Origin: Halioglobus japonicus
GTDB lineage: Bacteria > Pseudomonadota > Gammaproteobacteria > Pseudomonadales > Halieaceae
DNA length: 64,000 bases
Direction of reading: 5' to 3'
NCBI RefSeq assembly: GCF_001983995.1
Contig: NZ_CP019450.1
Span: forward strand, 1,364,001-1,428,000
Position numbers and translations under genes: made by a program. Position 1 is the stretch's first letter. Each line of letters starts with the position of its first letter. Of the stretch, positions 18,749 through 27,357 are shown piece after piece. The notes beneath the pieces are model-generated. The model made no database searches. It saw nothing but the letters and a program-made list of their open reading frames with translations, and was not told the DNA's origin.

Positions 18749-20209
18749 ATGAATCCAAATACCCCGGTACTGGTTGGCGTAGCTGCCGTTCAGCAGAAAG
18801 AAGCTGATTACGAGAAAGCTGATGAAGCCATAGCGCTGATGGAGCGCGCCCTGCGCGATGCTGCAGCAGACGCTGGCGGTAACGCGTTGTTGACCGAGGT
18901 CGATGAAATTGCTGTTACCGAGGGGATTTGGGGATATACCGACCCCGGGCGTTTGCTGGCCCAAGGGTTGGGGGTAGACCGGGCCACCACGGTGTTGGCA
19001 AAAATAGGTGTATCACAGCAAACCCTGATCACGCGTGCCTGCCAGCGCATTGCCAGCGGCGAAATCTCGGTGGCAATGGTCACCGGTGGCGAAGCCAAAT
19101 ATCGCGCCCTGTGTGCCGCCAAGGCCGGTGCCGAGGTCAGTGAAACGGCGCAACAGGCGACACCGGATGTGGTACTCGAGCCCGATTCAGAGATCTGGTC
19201 GGAGGTGGAGTCGGCCGCCGGACTTGGCATGCCGGTGGGTTACTACGCAATCATGGACAGCGCCCTGCGCTTCAAGCAGGGGCTGACTCCCGATGAACAC
19301 CGCGCTCAAATGGGAGACATGTACCAGCGCTTCAGTGAAATTGCGGCAAGTAACCCCGATGCCTGGAGCGAGACGCCGGTCGCCGCCGACGACATTGCGC
19401 AGCCAAGCCCGGCCAATCGGATGCTCGGCTTTCCTTACAGCAAGCTGCACAATAGCCAGTGGAATGTCGATCAGGCCGCGGGCCTCATCCTGTGCAGTGT
19501 TGCCCGGGCAGAAGCGCTGGGTATTCCGCGTTCGCAGTGGATCTTCCCGCGGGCCTTTGCCGAGGCAAACTTTATGTCGGTGGTGGCCAGTCGCGGTGAC
19601 CTGGGCGGCAGTCCTGGCTTGCACCTGGCGGGTGAGGCGGCGGCACAGCGCTCCGGGGTGAACTTCGACGATATTGAGCTGCGCGAACTGTATTCCTGCT
19701 TTCCCATGGCTGTGCGTTCCCAACTCCACGAGTTTGGCATGTCCGGTGAAGGTGATCTCAGCGTCACGGGCGCCATGCCATTTGGCGGTGGACCACTGAA
19801 TAATTTTGTTTACCAGGCGACGGTGCGCATGGCGCAGTTGTTGCGCGAGCAGCCTGATGAAATTGGCTTGGTGACAACGGTGAGCGGCATGCTGACCAAG
19901 CAGGGGGTGGCGTTGTGGTCTGCCACGCCCGGCGAGCAGGCCTGGGGCTTCGATGATGTTACCGATGCCGTGCGCGCCGCCTCTGATATCCGTGAACTGG
20001 TGGCAGACGCCAGTGGAGAGGGCAGCGTGGCGGGATACACGGTGCTTTATCAGGGGAGCGACCCCTGGCGCGGTATTGCTGTATTTGATCTGCCGGGTGG
20101 CAAACGCACCGTTGCCTATACCGAAGACGCGCAATTGATTGCCGTGCTGGAGGCCAAGGAAAATGTCGGCCTGACTTATACTCTGGAGCATGGCCAGTTT
20201 CGGGCCTAG
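18749..20209 (+). CDS. Thiolase-like protein (acetyl-CoA acetyltransferase family, TLP1 type)
   Basis: 486 residues. The thiolase core (VLVGVAAVQQ at the start, ITRACQRIASGEISVAMVTGGEA near 95, GGGPLNNFVYQA near 347) is followed by a C-terminal extension (VAGYTVLYQGSDPWRGIAVFD) like the added domain of TLP1 thiolases. The role is probably in fatty acid or steroid-type acyl-CoA metabolism. Start at 18749, directly after the upstream stop; an in-frame upstream extension overlaps the LLM gene and is not used. Confidence 0.85.
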   Translation: MNPNTPVLVGVAAVQQKEADYEKADEAIALMERALRDAAADAGGNALLTEVDEIAVTEGIWGYTDPGRLLAQGLGVDRATTVLAKIGVSQQTLITRACQRIASGEISVAMVTGGEAKYRALCAAKAGAEVSETAQQATPDVVLEPDSEIWSEVESAAGLGMPVGYYAIMDSALRFKQGLTPDEHRAQMGDMYQRFSEIAASNPDAWSETPVAADDIAQPSPANRMLGFPYSKLHNSQWNVDQAAGLILCSVARAEALGIPRSQWIFPRAFAEANFMSVVASRGDLGGSPGLHLAGEAAAQRSGVNFDDIELRELYSCFPMAVRSQLHEFGMSGEGDLSVTGAMPFGGGPLNNFVYQATVRMAQLLREQPDEIGLVTTVSGMLTKQGVALWSATPGEQAWGFDDVTDAVRAASDIRELVADASGEGSVAGYTVLYQGSDPWRGIAVFDLPGGKRTVAYTEDAQLIAVLEAKENVGLTYTLEHGQFRA

Positions 20210-20266
20210 GTAACGGATGCCCCGTTTAGGCGGTTGATCTATACTGGGACGAAAACGAGGTGATCA

Positions 20267-20542
20267 ATGGCCGGTTTCCGCATAACCAAACCTTATACCA
20301 TGCCCAAGGAAGACGTACGCGCTGCCGCTGAGGGGTTGGTCGAAAGCCTCGCTCGTGAGCACGGCGTGCGCTCGCGATGGGATGGCGACCAGGTCCGTAT
20401 TAAAGGCGCGGGCGTCGATGGCCAGCTGTCATTTCACGACGACTTGATCGATGTGTCGGTCAAACTGGGGCTGCTCACCTCCATGTTTGAATCCACGCTG
20501 CGCAAGGAAGTGCAGCGCTACCTCGACGAGCACGTCAGCTAG
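20267..20542 (+). CDS. Polyhydroxyalkanoic acid system family protein (PHA granule-associated)
   Basis: 91 residues that match the small PHA_gran_rgn family, with VESLAREHGVRSRWDGDQVRI and GQLSFHDDLIDVSVKLGLL. Members occur in PHA-producing bacteria with a proposed granule-related role. GAGGTG lies 5 nt before the ATG. It overlaps the convergent patatin gene by 4 bp. Confidence 0.85.
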   Translation: MAGFRITKPYTMPKEDVRAAAEGLVESLAREHGVRSRWDGDQVRIKGAGVDGQLSFHDDLIDVSVKLGLLTSMFESTLRKEVQRYLDEHVS

Positions 20543-21609
20543 CGATAAACGCGCACCCCTGCCAGGGGGTCGCTGCCCTGAACCAATTCAGCAAATTCCT
20601 CTGCCATGGCCCGTGCGGCTTCGACGCACGCCTGCCAGTACGTGATGCGCTTCTCCTCGCTGAAGTTCTTGAAGTCCGAACGATCGGGTATTTTGCCGTG
20701 TGGCAGTCCTGCCACAAACGTCTCGTCCGGGCAAAGTAAGACCAGCCGCCTGGATTTCTCCAGGGGCGCTTTGCGCCAGGGCAGGAACTTGTCGAACCAG
20801 CCGGGCACCACGCTGGCACTGAAGTGGGGGTAGAGAATCAACCCGTCGCCACAGTATTGATCGAGGTCGAAGTGGTAGTCGATGATGCCGCCATCCCAGT
20901 ACTGCCCCGGTGGAGCGCCGGTAATGTCTCGTTCACCTGTCAGCACGAATGGAATGGAGCCACTGGCGTGCAGTGCCGGTGCGACGTTGGCGGCCTCCAG
21001 CGCGGTGTATTGGGTGTCAAAATCCGAGAACGTGAAACCGGCTGCAGGGCTGGCCCCGCTGTGAAAGACCACGCGCTGGAAGGCGTGGCGCAACAGCTGG
21101 CGACTGACAGTATTGCCCAGTGCTGCAGCACCCATGCCGGTAGCCAGCAGCGCGCCGGAGCGGCTGCCGGTGGCACCTCGGCCGCGGGCGGTGACAATGT
21201 GGCTGCGAATACGCGGGTGCTCTGCAATGGCACTGGCGCCATTATCACCCAACACCGCCTCAAGGATTTCCAGGCTGCCGGCGCTGATTTCTGCCGGCCC
21301 GGGTTTGGCGGATTGGTAGCGCTGGTAGGTGTAGTGGTGAATCATGCGATCCACCGCAGCAGCAGGGTCGTCCTGGGCCAGGCAGGCGTGGCGCCAGGAA
21401 CCTATCGAGGAGCCCAACGTGCTCAGTGGCCGATCGGTGTGCTGCAGGAAATCGCTGAACAGAAACTTATCCAGTTGGCTCAGAATAAAACACTTGGGAC
21501 CACCCGAAGCACCCAGCAGCAGGGAAAAGAGCTCGGGTGTCCAGCTCTGCTGTTCAATCTGCGCCGCCGCTTCGGCGCCCATGTGTACAGCCAGGGCTTT
21601 ACTCGCCAC
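20539..21609 (-). CDS. Patatin-like phospholipase family protein
   Basis: 356 residues. Seen: the oxyanion-hole GASGGPK near residue 33, the nucleophile elbow GSSIGSWR near 66, and the catalytic Asp motif WDGGIIDYH near 239. Likely an esterase or lipase acting on acyl lipids. Its start overlaps the end of the AraC gene by 11 bp, so the two are probably one operon. Confidence 0.82.
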   Translation of the reverse strand: MASKALAVHMGAEAAAQIEQQSWTPELFSLLLGASGGPKCFILSQLDKFLFSDFLQHTDRPLSTLGSSIGSWRHACLAQDDPAAAVDRMIHHYTYQRYQSAKPGPAEISAGSLEILEAVLGDNGASAIAEHPRIRSHIVTARGRGATGSRSGALLATGMGAAALGNTVSRQLLRHAFQRVVFHSGASPAAGFTFSDFDTQYTALEAANVAPALHASGSIPFVLTGERDITGAPPGQYWDGGIIDYHFDLDQYCGDGLILYPHFSASVVPGWFDKFLPWRKAPLEKSRRLVLLCPDETFVAGLPHGKIPDRSDFKNFSEEKRITYWQACVEAARAMAEEFAELVQGSDPLAGVRVYR

Positions 21610-22597
21610 GTCTTACCTCGCCCGGTGCGCGTCCGGTCCACTTGGCATAGGCGCGGCGAAAATTGGAAGAATCGTTAAACCCGACCATGTAGGCAATGGT
21701 TGACATCGGCAGGCGGGAATTGCGCAGGTAGTGGGTGGCGTGCTCGGCTCGAACCTGATCCAGCAGGGTCTGGTACGACTGCTGTTCCTGCTGCAGGCGC
21801 CGCCGATAGGTGCGCGGGCTGAGGTTCAGCATGTGCGCTACCTGGGGCATTTGTGGATATTGGCCTTCCAGCTTGCGCAGTAGCCGCAGGGTTTGTTCCT
21901 CAATCGATTCCTCACCCTCTAGATCCGCCAGCAGGCGGGCGCACTCCTGCTCGTAGAGATTGCGCAGTGCCGGGTTGGAAGCGGGTAGTGGTCGGTTCAG
22001 TAGTTGGGTCCGAAAGCGCAGGGCGGGCTGCGCGCAATTGAAGCGCACGCCGTCGCCAAATACCCGATAGTAATGCTCGGCGTGGGCAGGTTCCGGGTAC
22101 GGGAAGTCCACCTCTGCCTGCATCTGCGGGTCGTTGATCAGGCCGCGCAGCGTATTGAGCATCGCGGCAAACAGCATCTCGTAAGAGAACTGTTCTGGCA
22201 GGTCCTGGGGGCGGTCCACGCTGACCAGTGAGCACCAGCCCTCGTTGACCGAGTAGGCCAGGCTGAGGTTCGAGGAGAGCAGATGGTGGTATTTGAGGAA
22301 CAGGTTGACGGCTTCGCCCAGATCGCGGCAGGTCATAAAGGCCTGCCCCAGAATGGCGTGAGCCCCGAGGTTGAGGCTCATGCCCAGGCGCAGCCCTAGC
22401 GCCGGATCGCCGGTGAGTGCAAGGGCGTTATTGGCCAAGGTGATGAAATCACGGTCTTCCACCCGGGCACCGATGCTGGCGAAGTCGCCCTCAGCCATGC
22501 TGGTCCCGTGGAGTAATCGCTGGCGTTCGCCCGTGCTGTCCTCGACCATGTCGATGAGGATGAGAGCGTATTGGGCGGGTGTTGTGTGTTTGGGCAT
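21599..22597 (-). CDS. AraC-family transcriptional regulator (OruR/ArgR-like layout)
   Basis: 332 residues: an N-terminal ligand domain of the arabinose-binding type (LALTGDPALGLRLGMSLNLGAHAILGQAFMT) and a C-terminal AraC helix-turn-helix pair (MLNLSPRTYRRRLQQE, then IAYMVGFNDSSNFRRAY). Divergent from the diiron gene at 22708, which it probably regulates, along with its own operon with the patatin. Confidence 0.88.
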   Translation of the reverse strand: MPKHTTPAQYALILIDMVEDSTGERQRLLHGTSMAEGDFASIGARVEDRDFITLANNALALTGDPALGLRLGMSLNLGAHAILGQAFMTCRDLGEAVNLFLKYHHLLSSNLSLAYSVNEGWCSLVSVDRPQDLPEQFSYEMLFAAMLNTLRGLINDPQMQAEVDFPYPEPAHAEHYYRVFGDGVRFNCAQPALRFRTQLLNRPLPASNPALRNLYEQECARLLADLEGEESIEEQTLRLLRKLEGQYPQMPQVAHMLNLSPRTYRRRLQQEQQSYQTLLDQVRAEHATHYLRNSRLPMSTIAYMVGFNDSSNFRRAYAKWTGRAPGEVRRGE

Positions 22598-22707
22598 GGC
22601 CCTATTTGGCCATATATGACCTCAATTTGACAATACTTCACCTTGTTGGAATGGGGACTTTGATCGATATTTGGTCGCGAGTTTAACGATAACGAGGGTG
22701 ATTCCAA

Positions 22708-23895
22708 ATGCAGATAAAATGGACCGACAATGCGCCACGCAAAATTCAGACCTTTGCCGGTGCCGATAATCCGGATATCACGCCGGATATGGAAGAAGTG
22801 CTGACCTCAGCAGACGTCGAGCATATTGCCGAGATTTTCCAGACTCCCCTGACCGGTGCCTACAACTGGAATTACACCGTGCAGGACGATCGGATCAAGA
22901 AACTCTACGATCTGGGCAAGCAGCTGAATTGGGATCCCGAGATCGATATTGACTGGGATCGCCCCTGGCCGGAATTTGATGCTGCCCAGCAGGCAGATCT
23001 GATGAATCTCACCGACTATCCGCCCTATATGGCGCTGTCAGATGAGCAGAAAGAAGAGTTCTGGCTGCACACCAGCGCCTGGAGCCTGTCGCAGTTCCTG
23101 CACGGCGAGCAGGGTGCGCTGTTGGTGGCCTCCCAGCTGTGCTCCTGTGCCCCGACATTGAATGCCAAGCTGTACGCGGGTTCTCAAACCTTCGATGAGG
23201 CCCGCCACGTCGAGGTGTTTAATAAGTACCTGCAGCAGCGCCTGGGCATGATGTACCCAATTAATACGCACCTGAAGAGCATCATCGACAAGATTCTCAC
23301 CGATGAGCGCTGGGACATGAAGTTCATCGGCATGCAGATTGTCATCGAAGGCCTGGCCCTGTCGGCCTTTAACACCACCCGGGAAACCACGCCGGATCCG
23401 GTGCTCAAGGACGTGGTCTACCTGGTAGTACGCGATGAGGCCCGCCACGTCACCTTCGGCGTGAACTATCTGGAGGAGTTCGTTAAGACCCTGTCCGAGG
23501 AGGAGCGCAATGAGCGCGCCCAGTTCGCCTATGAGGCCTGTGTCATCAGCCGTGAGCGCCTCATCATGACCGATGTATTCGCTCACTTTGGCTGGGATGT
23601 GGAAGACGCGCGCCGCCGGGTGCTGGATGGTTTTGTCATGTCGACATTCCGCAACCTGCTGTTCCAGCGCGTGGTGCCCAACCTGGCGCGAATCGGATTG
23701 CTCACTGACGAGATTCGGCCCAAGTTCGAGGAGCTGGGTATTCTCGAGTACGAGAACCTGGCCACCGATGGCGACATTGACTGGGCGTCACTGGAACGCC
23801 CGCTGGACACCGGCGAAGCCCAGGCCTATGAGCAGAGTATGGTGGAGCAGTTTAAGGACGAGCACGCCTCACACGAGGCCGAGACCGCCGCCTAG
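22708..23895 (+). CDS. Ferritin-like diiron domain protein
   Basis: 395 residues. Two carboxylate/His sets are visible: HGEQ near 132 with FDEARHVE near 162, and VIEGLAL near 213 with RDEARHVTFG near 240. This matches the four-helix diiron oxygenase/ferritin-like fold. Partner regulator and patatin upstream suggest a role in lipid or fatty acid modification; the reaction is unknown. Its 3' terminator has been split by transposon copy A. Confidence 0.8.
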   Translation: MQIKWTDNAPRKIQTFAGADNPDITPDMEEVLTSADVEHIAEIFQTPLTGAYNWNYTVQDDRIKKLYDLGKQLNWDPEIDIDWDRPWPEFDAAQQADLMNLTDYPPYMALSDEQKEEFWLHTSAWSLSQFLHGEQGALLVASQLCSCAPTLNAKLYAGSQTFDEARHVEVFNKYLQQRLGMMYPINTHLKSIIDKILTDERWDMKFIGMQIVIEGLALSAFNTTRETTPDPVLKDVVYLVVRDEARHVTFGVNYLEEFVKTLSEEERNERAQFAYEACVISRERLIMTDVFAHFGWDVEDARRRVLDGFVMSTFRNLLFQRVVPNLARIGLLTDEIRPKFEELGILEYENLATDGDIDWASLERPLDTGEAQAYEQSMVEQFKDEHASHEAETAA

Positions 23896-23922
23896 CTAAA
23901 GGGGGGGCAAGTCACTAATTGG

Positions 23923-23990
23923 GGACAGACCACGTTTTTTACAAGAGCGTGACCATGCCCCAGTTCAGGGCAAAAAAACGTGGTCTGTCC
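23923..23990. repeat. REP/RAYT-like palindromic unit
   Basis: An 18-bp perfect inverted repeat (GGACAGACCACGTTTTTT and its complement) encloses a 32-bp centre that holds a smaller GCCC/GGGC hairpin. Such GGACAGACCACG palindromes are known to me as repeats associated with REP-type tyrosine transposases; no such transposase is nearby. Confidence 0.6.
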
Positions 23991-24018
23991 ACAATTATAG
24001 TAGAGCAAAAAAAAAGCC

Positions 24019-24029
24019 GGCCCAAGGGC
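24019..24029. repeat. 11-bp target duplication, left of copy A
   Basis: GGCCCAAGGGC, identical to 33280-33290. It is the centre of the terminator GCCGGCCC-AA-GGGCCGGC that lay between the diiron gene and rpsT. Confidence 0.92.
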
Positions 24030-24053
24030 TAGGCATTAAATATCTCTGGATAT
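24030..24053 (+). repeat. Terminal inverted repeat, cargo end of copy A
   Basis: Begins TAGGCATTAAATATCTCTGG; identical to the cargo end of copy B and one or two mismatches from the transposase ends. Confidence 0.92.
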
Positions 24054-24082
24054 GGCGTGCCTAAGCTTAGTCGGACAAAAAA

Positions 24083-24116
24083 GGCCCAGCATCGGAAATG
24101 ATGCTGGGCCTTTTTT
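24083..24116. terminator. Terminator carried in the cargo end of copy A
   Basis: Stem GGCCCAGCATC / GATGCTGGGCC with an A6 run on the left and T6 on the right, so it can work in both directions. It can end transcripts of the diiron gene entering the element, and of the array leaving it. Confidence 0.85.
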
Positions 24117-24160
24117 ATATCATGAAATAATTTATAGGCAAAGAATCTAGCTGTATCACC

Positions 24161-24186
24161 GGCAGCTTTGGGACCAAAAGCGGACA
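24161..24186 (-). repeat. Cassette site A11 (last site of the array)
   Basis: Coding-strand halves TGTCCGCTTTTGG and TCCCAAAGCTGCC. Match to copy B resumes exactly at this site and continues to the element end. Confidence 0.85.
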
Positions 24187-24210
24187 CTGATTTTCGCGCC
24201 CAACGGATTC

Positions 24211-24570
24211 TCAATTACACTGCTCAATAGTTTTCTGATTAACAGCTAGGTTGTTGGACAGCGTCTGGTAATGGTTGGAAATGTCTCGCTCGATTCGATC
24301 TGAATCTACCAATATATTCTTCTTTAACTGGGTAAAGCCAATTCTGAAATTCTCGAGTTCGTGGGTCTGCACTCTCATAAAGAGTTCGAAGTCATCAGTC
24401 TCGCAAGATCCCGCAAACTCAGCAAGCAAGAGATTCTGAGCACCTAGAAAATCGAGCTGATGATGGAGCAATTGGATCCGATACTGCACGTCCCTCTCTA
24501 ATGATGAGTAATACGTTACCGCGCCACCGATCAATAAACCAACAACTAGTGCGACAGAAGACTTGGCCAT
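24211..24570 (-). CDS. Cargo cassette: hypothetical membrane-anchored helical protein
   Basis: 119 residues. An N-terminal membrane segment (VALVVGLLIGGAVTYYSSL) is followed by a largely helical, charged domain with Cys near residue 56 and a final Cys, so it is probably an anchored extracytoplasmic protein. No family recognised. It lies between sites A10 and A11, with its stop 25 bp before A11. Confidence 0.65.
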   Translation of the reverse strand: MAKSSVALVVGLLIGGAVTYYSSLERDVQYRIQLLHHQLDFLGAQNLLLAEFAGSCETDDFELFMRVQTHELENFRIGFTQLKKNILVDSDRIERDISNHYQTLSNNLAVNQKTIEQCN

Positions 24571-24589
24571 CCTGATTTCACCGTCTAAA

Positions 24590-24615
24590 TTCTACTCTGG
24601 GGCCAAAAGCGGACA
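24590..24615 (-). repeat. Cassette site A10
   Basis: Coding-strand halves TGTCCGCTTTTGG and CCCCAGAGTAGAA: the first half is intact, the end diverged. Confidence 0.75.
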
Positions 24616-24763
24616 TTGGGCTAATCGCAATCAATTTCCCCTCTGAGGTGATAGCGGACCTTTCTGCTTTCCTGGGCCGATTCAGCCCCTCAACGTCCGC
24701 TTTCGCCTAGCAAGAGACAATTTGATATCGTAAATCGCGAACTGAAATGGATTTGGAGTCTTA

Positions 24764-24943
24764 ATGACCATAGCCAAGAATTTCCGGTCAACAGATCACT
24801 ATAAAGCGGCACTTAAGGAAATCATGGGCCAGGTGCGCAGCGGGAAGGACCCACATCGCATTGACTTTAAGACCGGTGATAAATACTGGGCCGCCGCGCT
24901 CCATGAGGCACGCAGGCGCTGGGATAAGCGGGAGCATGGATAA
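24764..24943 (+). CDS. Small hypothetical protein on the opposite strand of the array
   Basis: 59 residues starting MTIAKNFRSTDHYKAALKEI and ending KYWAAALHEARRRWDKREHG. GGAG lies 6 nt before the ATG. It is oriented against the other cargo genes and flanked by plus-oriented partial sites, so it may be an inverted cassette. No family recognised. Confidence 0.45.
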   Translation: MTIAKNFRSTDHYKAALKEIMGQVRSGKDPHRIDFKTGDKYWAAALHEARRRWDKREHG

Positions 24944-25259
24944 CGCCCAGGCCATATAACGGTCCGGTTTCGAGTGCCAGCGGAATTAGTTGGAGACTGC
25001 CACTCAAAGATGAATCATCAGCCTCGCCATACGTCAATGCAGCCATCGTTCTTGTCATCTCTAAAAGCTTCCGCTAGTCGGGCTTTGCGCTTCCTAAATT
25101 CCCAAAGTTTAGTTTTTCTTCCTCAAGAGGAAACCTTTGCGCCTCAAAAGGTCCGTTAATCTAAAGTAATCTTGGATCGATCAAACCTTTTCGTATGTTT
25201 TTTGATCAAACATGGCCTGACACACACCAATTCAGGTCATTATTTGTACAGTTTCGCTT

Positions 25260-25325
25260 GATAAGCATACTGTGCAATGCCGATAAGCATACTGCGCTTT
25301 CACAAAAGCAAACTGAGCTTTCGGT
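25260..25325. repeat. Three 22-bp tandem units
   Basis: Units begin GATAAGCATACTGTGC, GATAAGCATACTGCGC and AAAAGCAAACTGAGC, each 22 bp long and directly adjacent. They start just past the 3' end of the second phosphoesterase gene. Role unknown; iteron-like protein binding sites are one option. Confidence 0.55.
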
Positions 25326-25332
25326 GAAAGGG

Positions 25333-26088
25333 TTAGATTTCGATCACAAGGTTTTTCCTGAAACCCGGTACTTCTCGCCCATGATATCCCCTCGGATTTG
25401 AGATAACCCGCGTTTTTCCCATCTGCGCATCTTCATCGTTATGGGTGTGACCGAAGACCCATAGGTCTGGTTGATACGCTTCTATCAGCTCCTCGCCCTC
25501 GAAGATGTAGTATGGCCGGGCAGGCTCTCTCTCGCCGAGATTGTGTCTTGTGGTGGGACAGAAGTGGCTCACGACGACGACGGGACCTGAGGCTTCATAG
25601 AGGGCCCTGTCGAGCCATTCCCAGGATTCGGTATGTAGGTCGATCATGTCTTGCGGCGTGATGGGCTTGTCGCTTCCTAGGCGGACCTTGTAGAAATCAC
25701 TTATCAGTGGCGCGACGGCCGTGCCGTCCGGTCCATCGCTTTCGAAGTCAGTCCACATCGTCGCACCCACGAAGGTAACACCATCGATGATCACAGAATC
25801 TTGCTCCAGGAAGTGCATGCCATCTGCCGTTATCTCAGATCTGAGATACGGATAGAGCTCGAGCAAGTCTTGATAGTACGCTTCGTGATTGCCAGCTATC
25901 GCCACCACCTGGGCTCCTGCGAGCTCTCTCACGCGCTTTACAAGTGCAGGCAGCTCATTGCCAGTCGTGCAGTCGCCGGCCAGCACGATCACGTCTGCCC
26001 CACTTGGGAGCATCTCCAGAAGGTTGCTATCAGTCACAATATCTTCGTGAGTCTCTAGATGTAGATCTGAGACGAGTCCTACCTTCAT
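25333..26088 (-). CDS. Cargo: calcineurin-like metallophosphoesterase 2
   Basis: 251 residues with the full metal site: SDLHLE near residue 7, LAGDCTTG near 36, AGNHEAYY near 64, VSHFCP near 168 and FGHTHND near 211. Likely a cytoplasmic phosphodiesterase; the substrate is unknown. Its ATG overlaps the stop of the upstream phosphoesterase (ATGA), so the two are translated together. Both end in LVIEI, marking them as duplicates. Confidence 0.85.
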   Translation of the reverse strand: MKVGLVSDLHLETHEDIVTDSNLLEMLPSGADVIVLAGDCTTGNELPALVKRVRELAGAQVVAIAGNHEAYYQDLLELYPYLRSEITADGMHFLEQDSVIIDGVTFVGATMWTDFESDGPDGTAVAPLISDFYKVRLGSDKPITPQDMIDLHTESWEWLDRALYEASGPVVVVSHFCPTTRHNLGEREPARPYYIFEGEELIEAYQPDLWVFGHTHNDEDAQMGKTRVISNPRGYHGREVPGFRKNLVIEI

Positions 26089-26901
26089 ATCTCGATTACC
26101 AGGCGTGAATTAAAGCCACAGCCACCACCCTCGCTCGGATATCCTATTTGATTAGACACGAGCCTAGTGCTGCCAATCATCAGGACGTCACTGTAGTGGT
26201 TGTGGCCGTACAGCCATAGCGGAGGATGGTACTTTGTTATCAGATCGTCGCATGATCCAACAAAGTACGGAGTCAAGAGATCACGCTGGATGCGCCTGTG
26301 AATCGCATGCACTGAGGGAGGCCAGTGTGTAATGACCACTGTACGATCTCCTGCCGAGGCAAGCTCTCGATCAAGCCATCTATGAGCATCTTCAAAAAGC
26401 CCTCTCATTGCCATGGGCGTAAGCTCTGACCCTCGAATCCGAGTAAGCCAGAAATCGTTTAGCTGAGCCGCTAACTGCCCTGAGAGAAAGGTACTCTGCG
26501 CTGCCTTGAGCGTCAAAATTGCTCCATAGTGTTGTGCCAAGGAATGTCACTCTCGCGATATCAACCCGATCTTTCTCGGTATAGTGTAGGCGAGGATGGC
26601 CTTGAAAGAGCTCTCTATAGCGCTTGTTCTGAGCATATATATCGGGATGATAAAACTCGTGATTGCCAGCCACCACAACCACCTCGCTATCAGTAAGAGT
26701 GGTAACCCGCCCACTGATATCGTACAGGGAATCTCCCTTTGCGCAGTCGCCAGCCAGAACGACCACATCGACATCAGGAAACCAAGAACGAAGCTCCTCA
26801 TCTGTCAGGTCGTCGAAAAACTCTGTGTGCAGATCAGGGACTAGCCCAATCTTAATATCCAAATCTCCATTTAGTAATTTACGATGACTATCTAAGCCCA
26901 T
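26085..26901 (-). pseudogene. Cargo: calcineurin-like metallophosphoesterase 1, frameshifted
   Basis: Paralogue of the next gene. The first frame has VPDLHTEFF, LAGDCAKG, AGNHEFYH and LGTTLWSNF; the second continues with AQLNDFWLTRIRGSELTP, ITHWPPSVHA and LYGHNHYSD to the end. Unlike the host frameshifts, this one needs one base removed near 26490-26510 to restore the frame, so it may be a real mutation. Without it the protein would be about 270 residues. Start at ATG 26901 is uncertain; a TTG about 45 nt later aligns better with the paralogue. Confidence 0.75.
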
Positions 26902-26956
26902 AAATATAGGGGTTTACATACTGTATACTAAAACCATGAAATCAATGCATGGTTAT

Positions 26957-27253
26957 CTAGGCGAATAGTTGCACATAGAGAATCGTCAGTAATAGCCAGG
27001 AGGTCACCGATATATAACTTGCTCTTAAGACTGTAGAACCGTATGCCTGAGCGTTGAACGGTATGACAAAAGAAATACTGCCTAGCAAAATAGCTATGTA
27101 TCCGATCATGAGCCACTTTGGCGCGTAAAAATGGAGTGAGGCCCCCTCACCAATGCCCGCGCTTTCTCCGACAGCTTCGCGCCAATACTTAGTGTATATC
27201 TCATACATCCACACGAAACTGGTCATATGAAGAATCAATGCAGCTAGTATCAT
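26957..27253 (-). CDS. Cargo cassette: small membrane protein
   Basis: 98 residues with about three hydrophobic segments (ILAALILHMTSFVWMYEIY, WLMIGYIAILLGSISFVI, SVTSWLLLTILYVQLF). No family recognised. It follows site A9, but no site follows it before the phosphoesterase pair. Confidence 0.65.
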   Translation of the reverse strand: MILAALILHMTSFVWMYEIYTKYWREAVGESAGIGEGASLHFYAPKWLMIGYIAILLGSISFVIPFNAQAYGSTVLRASYISVTSWLLLTILYVQLFA

Positions 27254-27324
27254 TGGTAGTAGGCGAGATCACTTGGCTGCGTGTGCAGGGATATAGAATC
27301 CATTGAAGCCCTGTTCAATTAGAA

Positions 27325-27350
27325 TGTCAGCTTAGGGGCCAAAACCGGAC
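27325..27350 (-). repeat. Cassette site A9
   Basis: Coding-strand halves GTCCGGTTTTGGC and CCCTAAGCTGACA. It begins 8 bp after the stop of the 27358-27735 gene. Confidence 0.8.
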
Positions 27351-27357
27351 CCTCGCA

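Larger units (their letters stand above)
24616..25332. other. Long gap in copy A with site remnants and short repeats
   Basis: 717 bp with no minus-strand gene. It holds a reversed, partial site (GTCCGCTTTCGCC near 24699), a short plus-strand ORF at 24764-24943, another partial site (GTCCGGTTTCGAGTGCC near 24962), and three 22-bp repeat units at 25260-25325. It looks like a scrambled part of the array. Confidence 0.5.

Noticed and set aside
25260..25325. CRISPR array
   Set aside because: Only three short adjacent units with no spacers and no cas genes.
26915..26940. LexA-like box (TACTGTATACTAAAACC) upstream of the phosphoesterase pair
   Set aside because: Only one half fits CTG-N10-CAG.
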